In this document: positions 49,364 to 59,876 of the stretch, in pieces
Position numbering within the stretch: position 1 is the first letter of the stretch
How the letters are laid out: every line of letters starts with the position of its first letter
Assembly (NCBI GenBank): GCA_016584305.1
Contig: JACEEZ010019081.1
Span: forward strand, 596,001 to 660,000
Direction: 5' to 3'
Origin: Chionoecetes opilio
Lineage: Eukaryota; Arthropoda; Malacostraca; Decapoda; Majidae
DNA: 64,000 nucleotides
Notes under the pieces: model-generated
Seen by the model: the letters and a program-made list of their open reading frames with translations, nothing else
Databases searched by the model: none
Told to the model about the DNA's origin: nothing
Program-made: the position numbers and the translations under genes

Positions 49364-50443
49364 CTATCTTAAAAAAGTCTGCAGTGCACCTACCTCCCTT
49401 TCAAGGGATTCAGACAAGATCTGAACTCCTTTCCTCGAAAAGTGCACCCCGTCCCTGCGGTAGAGGTGGTTATGCCCGAAAAAGAGGTCCCAGCTGTCGA
49501 CAAAGGCCCAACCATTGGCTTTGCAATGAAGTGCCAGCCGGCAATTCAAAGCAATAGCCCTGAAGTACCACAATTCGTCAACATAGCGTCTTGGAAGGAC
49601 ACCACACACCACAGGGAACCTATCCCTAACCTTACCTACAGCTTCCTTGAACCGCCGTAGCAATTCCTCACTTCTTACACACTCAACATAATTTCCCCCA
49701 GCACTCAGGCAGACGATGGGCTTTTTCCCTTGATCCACCATGCGCTCAACTATCTTATCACTAACATAACCTATCCCCTTCCCTGGGTAACTCACCGACT
49801 TCATGCGCATCCCTTCCCTGTCACAGAACCTGCTGTCGAGATGTCTAACCTGACTGTCACCAACAACCAAGATTTTACTTTCGGGTGATGATGTATCGTC
49901 TACCGTCCTTACCTCCGTAACTTCCTCTTGCAGCCCCGAGAGTACCTGAAATGCGTTCGTGCACACAACATGGTCATTGTTTACCTTTTTCTCCTTTGGG
50001 CGTGCTCCACCATGCTCAACCACCTGCCATTCACCATTCCTTGGTGACTTACTAGAGACCACTCCTTTAGTAGTAGCACGAGGCACGTCTCCCTCTGGTA
50101 CCTTTCCACGTACATCCCTCGCATGTGCCCCTCCACTCACTTCTCCACACTCAAGAGATCGTATCTCTATCTCTTGCTTCCTCACCACGCTTTTCAAATC
50201 GTTCACTTCACTTACGAAGTACCTTTTCAGGTCATCGATCGCCTCCAGAACAGACTTAAGCGCCACACCACACCCTTCACTACACTCTACCCTTCTCTCT
50301 CCCTCAACCACACTCGCTTTTACCTCAGCCTCCTTCACCACTACCACACTACCACTCTCCTCCACAGCAGAAGCACTCAGAGCCACTTCTCTACCCGCCT
50401 CAACCAAAACACTCGCGACGCTAATCCCTTCTGCAGCTGACAT
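49364..50443 (-). CDS. LINE ORF1 protein with SGNH/GDSL esterase-like domain
   Basis: An intact frame of 359 codons. Residues 60-100 are predicted coiled coil (AIDDLKRYFVSEVNDLKSVV), 100-185 are low-complexity and charged, and 187-359 form an SGNH-type domain: ILVVGDSQ with the nucleophile S197 in GDSQ, the oxyanion Asn N251 in SAGGN, and the D331-x-x-H334 pair in DGVHFSRKG. This is the esterase arrangement described for ORF1 of CR1-like retrotransposons; its role in retrotransposition is not settled (lipid or membrane contact has been proposed). No PHD finger or zinc knuckle is seen. It lies just upstream of ORF2 in the element. It is intact although ORF2 is broken. Confidence 0.85.
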   Translation of the reverse strand: MSAAEGISVASVLVEAGREVALSASAVEESGSVVVVKEAEVKASVVEGERRVECSEGCGVALKSVLEAIDDLKRYFVSEVNDLKSVVRKQEIEIRSLECGEVSGGAHARDVRGKVPEGDVPRATTKGVVSSKSPRNGEWQVVEHGGARPKEKKVNNDHVVCTNAFQVLSGLQEEVTEVRTVDDTSSPESKILVVGDSQVRHLDSRFCDREGMRMKSVSYPGKGIGYVSDKIVERMVDQGKKPIVCLSAGGNYVECVRSEELLRRFKEAVGKVRDRFPVVCGVLPRRYVDELWYFRAIALNCRLALHCKANGWAFVDSWDLFFGHNHLYRRDGVHFSRKGVQILSESLEREVGALQTFLR

Positions 50444-51249
50444 CTTGACTCAGGTCTGACCTCACTAGACACACTCCCACGCAGCTTGTTAGGAGCACGT
50501 CCTGCTTCAGCCAAGTCCACACCTCAACTGGAATCTAAACTGGAAACTGGAACCTTGCAACAATGAGGGGCGTGGCGCGCCTTGACACCCTCGCCTTTGA
50601 ACGATTAATTAATACCTTTATAAAGGGGGACAAGGTGCCAGATCCTTATATGCATGCATTGATATGTGATTACTGATCCCATAAAATTCATATGAAAGTA
50701 GCATTGACAGTATAGTATGTACCTTCACTGGAGCGCAGAAACTTTAGCAAAACTTCAAACGCATTTTTCTCAAAACTAGTATAAAATGAACATAAAATTA
50801 TTTTCTGCTTTTCTTTTTGCCACGATTTTCACGAAACTTTAGGACACAAAATCAAATATCGTAGAAAAATCTGTCCTGGTTTTTTTTTTTTTTTACAGGC
50901 GTTTTGATATAGGAAAATTATCAAAAAAAAAAAAAAAAAAAAAAATTACAATTTGTTTAAGTTTTTTCGAAAACAGTTTTCAAAAAAACAACAGGACAAA
51001 TTGTTAGAATAACAATGAATTATCAGATGCGCATGTCACAAGGAAATCGGTCAAAAAATGGCTGAGAAAAATCAATTCAAAATTTCATCAAAAACCAAAA
51101 AAATAATTTTCCTTACATTTTTCACATTTTTCCTTTCATCTGATCAGCTTGAAATTTTCATGTGATAACAAGGGTACTAATATACACAACATATAAATTA
51201 TTTATGACCGTAGATGCAATTTTTAATTCACGGCGGATTCTCCCCTTAA

Positions 51250-52145
51250 AGTAATCGTCCAGACCCATTTTTTCTTTGCATAATTATGTTGAATGATCAT
51301 TCAAAATACCTAATCCACAAAAAATAATTCATTTTCACGCCTTATTTCCCTAAAAACATGACTTTTGTAAAAAGCGCGGGAAAAACAACAGCCACATTCC
51401 AGCCGTGGCGCGAAACTTGCTGGCGACGACACAAGAGGTAAGCCTCCCAGCCCCGCCCGACACAGACACACGGAGACTCTGAGAAAAATGTAGTACTTGG
51501 GGAATTTTGGGTGCTTCTGGTATATTTTTTGTGCGACACGGCACATACTTGCATCCTGCATGGGCACGGCAAGAAAGCCGTGCCATTCCCGAGAGCTTAG
51601 CACCCATTCACAACCCACACGGCGACGATATATGTGTGCAGACCTTTGGAGCGACGGGGAACGGCTGGTAGTAGCCAGGGCACTGCAGCCCTCTCATCTC
51701 GGTGGCCTTGCTACTACCCCGCCGCTGCACACATCTGCACACATATATCGTCGCCCCACAGTTTGCAAATGGGTGCTAAGCTCTCGGTAAAGGCACAGCC
51801 CCCACGCTGCACCCACACAGGATGCAAGTACATGCCACATCGCACAAAAAATATATCAGAAACACCCAAAATTCCCCAAGTACTACATTTTTCTCAGAGT
51901 CTCCGCGCATATGTATCAGGCGGTGCTGGGAGGCTCCCTGTTGTGACGTCGCCGACCCATGGTGTGTCGTCTGCTGATAAACAGTTGTGTTTTGAGAGCA
52001 CGGGGAATTTACAGATTTTGAATGCGGATCATTTAAAAACGGGTGACTGGATGCAAAATGTGACAACATATTGTTGATATACTCGATCATGGCTATATTT
52101 TGACTGCATTAAATCAGGAATGATGAAATGGTCTGGACGATTACT
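51250..52145. mobile_element. TTAA element 2, 896-bp foldback, abutting element 1
   Basis: AGTAATCGTCCAGACC at 51250 is inverted at GGTCTGGACGATTACT ending 52145, with TTAA at 51246-51249 and 52146-52149. The left TTAA is shared with element 1. Internally, long arms mirror each other: GAGACTCTGAGAAAAATGTA and AGTACTTGGGGAATTTTGGG (51473-51511) against their inverses (51866-51904), then GTGCAGA-type and CGACGATATATGTGTGCAGA blocks near the centre. No coding capacity. Confidence 0.87.
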
Positions 52146-52149
52146 TTAA

Positions 52150-53682
52150 GGTAACTGAATTATGATGCCGCTCCTTCAATTCCTGAGAGTGGCAAAGGGA
52201 AGGTGATGAAAAGCGATCCCTGAAACCCCATCAGCTAACTAACAAAAAGTGGTATTTTGTTTCTATTTTTCAGTTCCCTTGGAGGTGGATGTCATTTAGT
52301 GAAGAACTAACTAAATTACTTGATGGTTGAATGGGAACGAAAGGAAGGAGGGGGAATACGACCACCATTTACTACTGTGCATTCTTCTTGGACTGCTTCC
52401 CCCTGTGAGCTCCTCCGCCTCAGTGTGTCAGTGCTGCAACCTGACATCACCAGTAAGCTAACTACCAAGAGGACAGGTTGGATCTGGGTATGAAATTCAG
52501 TATGTATTGGCAACTTCAAATTCTTTCCATAGCTAGTAATGTCGTTCTGCAGCATAATAAAAGATGTGATGTTAGCCATGAAATCATGACATGTAAATAC
52601 TCGCAAGTATATATGCAAAGGATGCCGTTATATTATTTTGTTTTTTAAAGTCATATCTCATAAGTAATTATCATGGCAGTTGCTCAAAGTTGACCAAAAT
52701 CACAGAAAAATAGTCTTAATACTTATCTACACTTTACTTTAAGTCTCTTAGGGAGTCTAGCATGGAAAGTTTTGGAGTGCAGTGTAGAATTTGAGAATTC
52801 CAATATGAATTGAGGAACAAGGTTTGATTTTACATAGAGCAAAGTTTTGTCATTCATTTTGTCTCAAGTTTTCTGTTGCTCACAGGGAATGTCTTTTGTC
52901 TTGAATGCATATTTTCTGAAGTAGAACAATAATCTAGTCAATTATTGTTTCCATTGAACATAAATACAGATACATATGTAATTTATGTAATGCATATAGG
53001 GTCAGCAATGCTGTTAATGGCAGTTCTCACATCCATGTTCAGAGCCCATTAGCCCGGCACTAAGCACTCAGGTGGTTGCTGTCCATACCACTTACTGTGT
53101 ATGTATTAGTTTGTCTTCAGATAATCAATGTACAAATATTCATTAAACCTAGCCTGTCATGACCTTTATAGGTTATTTATTGAACTGTAAAATAAAGAAG
53201 AACCTTTATGTATATTTGAGTTCATCTAATATTTATAAGTGAAAGTAAGTGCAATCATGTTGAAATAGACATGCATGTACATAGTGTTTGATATTTGTTC
53301 ACTTACAGCTACCTAAATAATAGGCATATTTCATCGCATTGCAGTATAGAATTGATATTTTTAGTTACTGCCAGTTATTACTGAAAATGTAATATGTAGC
53401 TATCATTTATAATAAATAATTTGAAATCACAAGTTCTCATAATTGAAACATTTTTTTATGGAATGAAATCAACGCAATTATTGGAAAAAAGAGGAATATA
53501 CACGGAGATTTTGCTCTAACCTTTGAACCTCTGATGCAAGATACAAGATCTTTTTTCAGATTATGCCGAGTTGAATATGAATATGTGTACAGTTTAATAC
53601 AAAGTGACATATCCGGTTAAGGATGCAACGCCCGAAAAACAATCGGGAGTAGAGGAAAACTGGCTGCGTTTTTTAAGGTGAG
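52150..53682. other. No gene; possible distal GPAM 3' UTR
   Basis: AT-rich DNA without frames. An acceptor-like T-rich tract and CAG end at 52273. AATAAA hexamers are at 53191-53196 and 53411-53416. These would fit a distal 3' UTR exon, but nothing in sequence alone proves transcription. Confidence 0.25.
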
Positions 53683-53686
53683 TTAA

Positions 53687-54537
53687 GCGGGGTTCAGACT
53701 ACACGTATTTGCTACGTGCATCTTGTCAACGTGACGTCACCGTGACGTCACTTCCTGCTTGTGTGACCTTGAAAGACGTGCGTCTGAAGGCAAAAGATTC
53801 GGAGCCTCCAAATCTTTTGGCAGGCTGCGTGAGCGGTGGTGCCACAATTTATAGAACATTATACGTAGTAACTAAGTTTTGCAATATCAAAATAATGCTG
53901 TTTCCAAGGTCTGATTTGAAATATATTTATTATCAGTGATTCTGGAAGACAATATTAGTAATGGAAGACATACATGATGTGAAAATATTGTGTCCCGCTG
54001 CTTGAAGGCGGAACAGCGGCACCGCTGCTTGAAAGTTCGACCACCACCACTACCTCTGTATTTTCCATGCGTTATTTCTCGTGTTCTCTAGTTCTAACCC
54101 TCTCATGTGCCCCTCTAGTAGCTACTATATACCATCCTTCCTACAGCATCACGCTACGCCACCAACACCCTCTACAGGCCGTGCAATAGGTAGTAATTAT
54201 TACTGACTTGAAAAATAGCGTCACGACTGCGATATGTACGTGGCAACACCTGTGGACCCCGCTATACAGAATCCACAATTGTAACCTTTGCAATAGCGCT
54301 GTTGTCAGGGATTATAGCGCCATATAGGTAGGGCAGGGAGTGAAGGGGGATATAGTGAAGGGAGTAATAGGTGTGTCATGGGGTACAGAAGGGAGGAAGT
54401 AAGGAAAGCAAGGCGGTTTTATACTGCAATTTTTTCTGATAAGAGCGAGCGGGAGTGACCAGTGAGACGAGGTAACGTCATCGTGACGTCACGATAACAA
54501 GACGCACGTAGCAAATACGTGTAGTCTGAACCGGGCT
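53687..54537. mobile_element. TTAA element 3, 851 bp, CRE-like sites in the arms
   Basis: GTTCAGACTACACGTATTTG followed by CTACGTGC and TCTTGT near 53691 is inverted near 54495-54531; arms match over about 60 bases. TTAA flanks both ends (53683-53686 and 54538-54541). Each arm carries tandem GTGACGTCAC or CGTGACGTCA palindromes that contain the CRE core TGACGTCA. The interior has no convincing frame. Confidence 0.87.
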
Positions 54538-54780
54538 TTAATTTTCTAAAAATCCGTCTTCACGAATATTGTGACTGAGACAAAAATCCTCAAGGTAGAT
54601 CATTTCCTTTTTTTATCGGTCTGAAATATTGTCTCCATTAATATTGCAATTAGATAGAACAATGGGAAAATATATAGAAGTTCCTGTCATATAATCAGGA
54701 TGATTAGTGTCATTCTCTCTCTCTCACTGCCATATGACCTCTGCTGATGTCTGGCACATTTCCCCCTTTTTGTTTTGCCA

Positions 54781-55030
<250 letters not shown>

Positions 55031-55074
55031 TTAACCTTTTTACTTAAAATGAAAAGTACACTTGGTGAAAGTTG

Positions 55075-55215
55075 ACAATGAAAGCGGGACAGTACGAATG
55101 TATCTCAGTAAAATAGAAGCTTGTTTATTGGCTACTGCGTGCCAGTGCTTGGCCAGCGGATAACATGCGGGGTGCCTCTCTGTGGTCCCTTGTTCGAGCC
55201 CCGGTGAAGGCCTTA
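55075..55215 (+). mobile_element. LINE-tail scrap and tRNA-like SINE head
   Basis: GAAAGCGGGACAGTACGAAT (55080-55099) resembles the end of the coding remnant at 31655-31672. At 55140-55200, GTGCTTGGCCAGCGGATAAC and TTGTTCGAGCCCCGG have the spacing and motif of pol III A and B boxes, suggesting a SINE head. Confidence 0.45.
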
Positions 55216-56589
55216 CGAATTTTCACTTATCCTTTCGTACCGAGCACAGACTAATAGATAGACTGTGGGCACGAGAGTAATAACTGGCGGTCACGAGTCA
55301 AGCGCGCAATGAAGAGCGTTGTGGTGGTGGTGAACAAATTATAAGAGCACGTAGCTATTATACACTCTATTACACATGATTAAAGAGAGAGAAACTTTAA
55401 AGAGAGCCTGCAATTTTATCTTATTGGCAGTGCTGGTGGTGCAGCTCTGCCAGACGTACGCATATGTTCTCCCTTTGCATGTGAGGCCAATATGGATTTT
55501 GTCGTTGTCAGTGAGCCATACCTATATTTTCTACATAAGGTTTTTAATTAGAGACTGCAGACATTCAGGTGTATTTGGTATTACGTGTTATTCCGGGCGA
55601 TTAGTAGATGGAGATTGGGCGTTAGAAAGGGAATTTGGCACCCTCCACACTGTTGCCGCAAATACGTGCTGTTAAAGGCCAGTGACATTCCTAGAATGGT
55701 GAGGCGGTGGGTGTGTGTCGAATGGCTCCGAATTCGATACTTGCTATGATCGTGGAGGCGACCCAATCTGCACAGCACGCGAACCTGTTTGCATGTACTG
55801 ACCTCCTTGCACTGGTGGGTGTGGACCAAAGGTTGTGTAATTGTTTGGTATGAACGTTGTGTTTGTGTGTCATGAATGTCAATGTAATGTTAACCAACGA
55901 TTGTAAGGGAACATGTCAAGCAACTCGGCTTACCGGTATTATGTGTGTTAATTCGTGGCTGTGTGGAAAATAAGTCAGGAATTCGCATGTTTAACTAGAT
56001 ATTTCACAAATATAGCTTTTGATATGTATGGCGTGTCTCGAAAACATAATTTTTGCTACAATCAGTACGAGGACGAGGTGCAAGTTGAGCGCTGTCAGGA
56101 TGCTCACACCCAGAAACACCTTCCTAATTTGGTATCTATACGTTGGCTATGCACTGCAGGCAGGCAGGCAGGCAGGCGCGGAGTTAACCATAATTCAGTT
56201 GCATAGTGCGATCTTAACAAGTGGGGTATCCCATATCCAAGCGTAGTATAACCGGGGTGAGGAAATGTAGGTGGCCTGGCCAAGGCTGGGCCCAGAATTA
56301 ATACCAAAAAAAGTTGAAGTAAGAGTGTGGCAAAGTAAATAATTATTATATTTTTTTAAGTATAACATGAGCTGTTAAGCAAATTGCAAATCCTAACTGT
56401 AGTTACACGATTTGCGGTCACCCACCCCCGATGCACCTGTTGGCAGGAGGGCGTATACTGCGCGTACTGCAGTGTACACCAACGTACGTAACTTAATTAC
56501 TACTAGCATAGCATTATGGTGGAAACTTCTGTATATGCATCATGCCTATGCCTAACCATGCACACAGAATACAAAATGGAATTCTTAGT
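55216..56589. other. No gene seen
   Basis: Balanced to AT-rich DNA. Frames are short and unrecognised. A (GGCA)n micro-tract lies at about 56158-56176. Confidence 0.4.
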
Positions 56590-56940
56590 GTGAGCGTGGT
56601 TGTTTGTCACCCATGGCCTTGATCATGCGCTGGACACGGGACCGCCAGCTGTCACCCTTTCTTTTAAAGAGCATTAAGTTCATAGAGACCGATATTTGGG
56701 TAAAGCTGGGACCCCATATACAAAGCATATCGCAGTCACCCTATCACCAAGGCAAGGGAGGCAATAACTGCACGCGTTTCCATGAATAAATCCCAAGACG
56801 TGAGCCTGGCTTGAACCTGCGCGCGTCAAGTGTCACATGCAGGACCAAGGATAATAAATAATATAGGGGTATGCAGTATATTATATAGTATGTATATTAT
56901 CCTTGTGCAGGACTTTAACCACTGTGCCACGAGTGTTGTG
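56590..56940 (-). mobile_element. tRNA-derived SINE, copy 2, interrupted by a 60-bp insertion
   Basis: Minus strand: CTCGTGGCACAGTGGTTAAAG (A box) at about 56932 and GGTTCAAGCCAGG (B box) near 56805-56817. The body has GGGGTCCCAGCTTTACCC, TTAATGCTCTTTAAAAG and GTGACAGCTGGCGGTCC to about 56600. The A-B distance is abnormal only because of the insertion at 56846-56905; without it and one 8-mer the spacing is about 35 bases. Shares head and body with 28085-28440; a body fragment is also at about 58128-58160. Confidence 0.75.
56846..56905. mobile_element. 60-bp CAAGG…CCTTG insertion with 8-bp target duplication
   Basis: Starts CAAGGATAATA and ends TATTATCCTTG, an 11-bp perfect inverted repeat, with an AT-rich middle. 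TGCAGGAC lies directly on both sides (838-845 and 906-913 of the 56-kb block). It interrupts the SINE between its two promoter boxes. The first 11 bases are identical to those of the 30-bp insert at 22559. Confidence 0.87.
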
Positions 56941-57364
56941 TGTGTGTTGCATACATGTAGCTGCCAAAGTAGACGTAGTAGTAAGAGTAATATATAACTC
57001 AAGAATCTTGTTTTGCCTCGAGCAAACATTATTATCGTAAGGGAAAGCTGAATAACGCTGTTCGAGCAGAGAGCGCTCTCTGGTTCGAGTGCTCTTTACT
57101 GTAGCACGCACCTGATTAGTGTAGTCAAGCGGTATTATTGTTCTCGGTCTCGAGGGGCACGCCTGCTGGCAACCCAGTAGCCTACCCAAGGTAAAGATGC
57201 AGACTGATACGTCAGCATTATTAGCATGGAACACACTTATGGATAATTAATGACTGGATGGGTACCAGACAGTTATTGACGGGCACGAGGCATTTTTAAT
57301 AGCTCCTGAAGGATGGGACAAGAAGTTGTAATGGGGAGACTATATGGACTGATTATGGACAAGC

Positions 57365-57401
57365 CAAGGCCAAGGAAAATATATATATTTCTATGGCCTT
57401 G
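57365..57401. mobile_element. 37-bp CAAGG…CCTTG hairpin, probable older insertion
   Basis: CAAGGCCAAGGAAA at the left is matched by the inverse TTTCTATGGCCTTG at the right with two mismatches. The flanking 8-mers are GGACAAGC and GAGCAAGC (6 of 8 identical). It fits the same family with a decayed duplication, but taken alone it could be chance. Confidence 0.5.
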
Positions 57402-58565
57402 GAGCAAGCAGTGTTTTGCATGTGGTAGTGGGGAGGCGTGCGCAGGGCGTGAATTTCGGGGATAACGCGGCTAGGCAAGAAGCGTTTTGGAGTTTGGTAA
57501 TATTATATAAAATATTATATGTATTATTATTACATAATATATTAGCGTAATATTATATATTATAATATTAGACTGTGGTTTGGATATGCAGTGTGATCAC
57601 GTGTTTCTGGGTGTGGAAACGTGATCACTATAGGTTTTATAGGCGACAAATCATAGAATATCTTATAACATCATTATTGACCCACAAATAATCCTGTTGA
57701 GGCTGTTAATATAAATTGAGATATTTTAGCAGGAGGTATTTGAGGAAGACCAGTCGCTAATTTGTGTAATACATCGTTGCAACTTTCAAGTCATCAACCT
57801 TGTTGCGTTGCAAAAAGATAGAATAAAACACACACAACACTTATTGTCCGTCTCTCATGGACAATCAGTCCTTCTTGTGATTTAACAGTTGAAAATACTA
57901 CCTAAGTGCTCCAGCTTCCGTGACTTCAATACGCCTCCGTCATTACGATGGCAAGACTAGCTGAAGGTGCAACCAAAGACTACTGTATAAAAGATTGTGT
58001 AACTCATCATTGAATGTATTATTTCTTGTATTCATATACAAATTTCAATTACACGGGGAGGCATGTTTGAATGTGAATGTCTAGATTTACTCCATTAGGA
58101 GTCATACGTCGGCCGTCATATTATTCACCCATGGTCTTGTCCACGCGAGTCGGAGTCGCGATTACACGTGTGTGTGTGTGTGTTCCACTTGCGTGGATGT
58201 TTCACATGGCAGCACGTTGCAAGTGAAGGACATTTCTTTTGTGACTTAGGCCACTCACTGTACTTCCTGCACATTTCAGTGAGGCGCAGCAGCCTTTGAG
58301 GGTACCACGTGAATAAGCCTTTGTGTGCCTCCGAGCAGGATAAGGGCATAGATGATTATCAGAATATACATTGATATGCTTTGCGATGATGAAGGAAGAC
58401 CATAATGGGACACCATTATGGAAATTCCCGACATCCCATTATTATGGGACTTCCTCAAGAATGGACCGGACCGATTCCAAACGGGGGGGAAGGGGGTCAC
58501 CCCCTGATGTTTATTCTGAGTTGGTCAAAATCTTCCTTTTAACCCCTCCCCCTCCTCAAAAAAAG
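57402..58565. other. No gene seen
   Basis: AT-rich DNA with ATATTAT runs (57490-57570). A SINE-body fragment (TTCACCCATGGTCTTGTCC) is at about 58123-58142 and a (GT)n micro-tract at 58169-58182. Otherwise nothing supportable. Confidence 0.4.
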
Positions 58566-58571
58566 ATTATA

Positions 58572-59144
58572 AGGCCTCTTCCATTTGTGCCCAAGTTGCA
58601 TAAACCAGTTCTTTCAGTTCAGGGTTGGGTTCGCGTGTCACAAAATGGAACGCAAAAACCCCGTTTTTTGTTTATAAACATACTCAGCTGGCGAGGCAAT
58701 TTAAGAGAGAGAGAGAGAGAGAGAGATAAGAGAGACTAGAGAGATAACGAGAGACTAGAGAGATAGCGAGAGATAGCGAGAGATAACGAGATATAACTCA
58801 GCTAGCTGCTATGTGAAGGGATCATATCAAGTTTAAGATCGCGGGAACGCATGGCCCCCACCAGCCATGTATGCCTCTTTTATGCCGTCTGACATCCTCT
58901 CCGACTCGTGCATGCGGAAAACTCTTCACGATAAGAGAAATAGGGCCCAAGGCGATCATTGTTTGTTATGAACTGAAAACTCTACCCAAGCTACCCACCA
59001 ATGAATGTGAGTAGAGAAAGTTCACGGGTTTTGCTGAGTCACTACGCGCTTTGCTTCGGACCCAGGTTTTCGTGCGCAAATGGAACGCCTGAACTCTTGG
59101 GTTCCGTGAACTGGTTCTTGAAATGTCGCAAATGGAAGAGGCCT

Positions 59145-59145
<1 letters not shown>
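58572..59145. mobile_element. 574-bp inverted-repeat element, TA flanks
   Basis: AGGCCTCTTCCATTTG at 58572 is inverted at CAAATGGAAGAGGCCT ending about 59144. Looser matches continue inward (ACCAGTTCTTTCAGTTC against GAACTGGTTC, and AAATGGAACGC in both arms). TA stands on both sides (58570-58571 and 59146-59147). GA-rich short repeats fill 58703-58797. No transposase. Confidence 0.75.

Positions 59146-59149
<4 letters not shown>

Positions 59150-59205
<56 letters not shown>
59150..59205. repeat. (TA)n microsatellite
   Basis: About 28 TA units directly after the preceding element. A second tract is at 59829-59875. Confidence 0.95.
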
Positions 59206-59209
<4 letters not shown>

Positions 59210-59358
59210 CAGTGTTTATATTACTCTGGCCATCCGTGGCCATTTCCTTCATGATGGGGGCACCCGCACATTCCGTTTAGGCACCCGGCGCACGGGTGTT
59301 ATTACGATGAAGAGAAGGCTACAGAAATTTGTGATGAACATAGTGTTAAATAAGTACA

Positions 59359-59392
<34 letters not shown>

Positions 59393-59834
59393 TACACACA
59401 TAATATAATGAGAGAGAGCTAGAGACTACTTCACGTTGGGGTCCACGCTGTGGTTTACCTGCATTATTATATCTATTTCCTGCTACTCCAAAGAACATTA
59501 ATGTTATTTGACTTTATGCCCAAATATGATCGGCTATATAAAGTTATAAACTTAAAGCGAAGCCCATTAATAATGTGGATATTTGACGGCAGGACTCAGT
59601 AGGAGGACAAAATAAAGATGCACTCGCAGACTGTTTAGTGAACACTGCCCTCTGCAGACGCATTGCCGCCATGTGGATTCCATCTGGCCAGCGTTTACAA
59701 GAAACCTGTCGCTGTATTGTTATTTGTTAGGTGAAGAAAACTACATACACGGTGCTGTTTGAAATTATTTTGATAAATGGTTGCCGCACCGCATAAATAT
59801 AGCTACCTGTGAAATCAAAAGATACATTGATATA

Positions 59835-59874
<40 letters not shown>
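59206..59874. other. No gene seen
   Basis: AT-rich spacer with a (CA)n tract at about 59360-59387 and a (TA)n tract at its end. Confidence 0.4.

Positions 59875-59876
<2 letters not shown>

Larger units (their letters stand above)
46252..50600 (-). mobile_element. CR1-like LINE, nearly full length, inserted in TTAA element 1
   Basis: Minus strand, 5' end near 50560-50600, 3' end at 46252 with the terminus CTTATGTTCTTATGTTC. Order: ORF1 with SGNH-type esterase, ORF2 with endonuclease and RT (frameshifted), the C-terminal W-N-x-L region and the 3' UTR. Fragments of the same family are at 10.1, 10.6, 24.1-25.2, 25.6, 30.7 and 36.4 kb. ORF1 esterases are known for CR1/L2-type LINEs, which supports the assignment. 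Confidence 0.9.
45776..51245. mobile_element. TTAA element 1, split by a LINE
   Basis: GGGGAGAGTCCGCCGTGAA at 45776 is inverted at TTCACGGCGGATTCTCCCC ending 51245 (one mismatch in 19). TTAA stands outside both ends (45772-45775 and 51246-51249). A second inverted match lies inside (GATAATTTTCCCATATCAAA near 45977 against TTTGATATAGGAAAATTATC near 50905). Excluding the LINE at about 46252-50600 the element is about 1.1 kb. A 70-codon frame at 46036-46248 ends SYAPGEF and could be the tail of a transposase, but that is weak. TTAA flanks are piggyBac-like. Confidence 0.82.

Noticed and set aside
49959..50459. 166-codon Ser/Thr-rich plus-strand frame
   Set aside because: It is the opposite strand of the intact LINE ORF1.
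57187..57200. A fifth CAAGG insert starting CAAGGTAAAGATGC
   Set aside because: It matches the left end of the 40-bp hairpin, but no right end or flanking 8-mer repeat was found.
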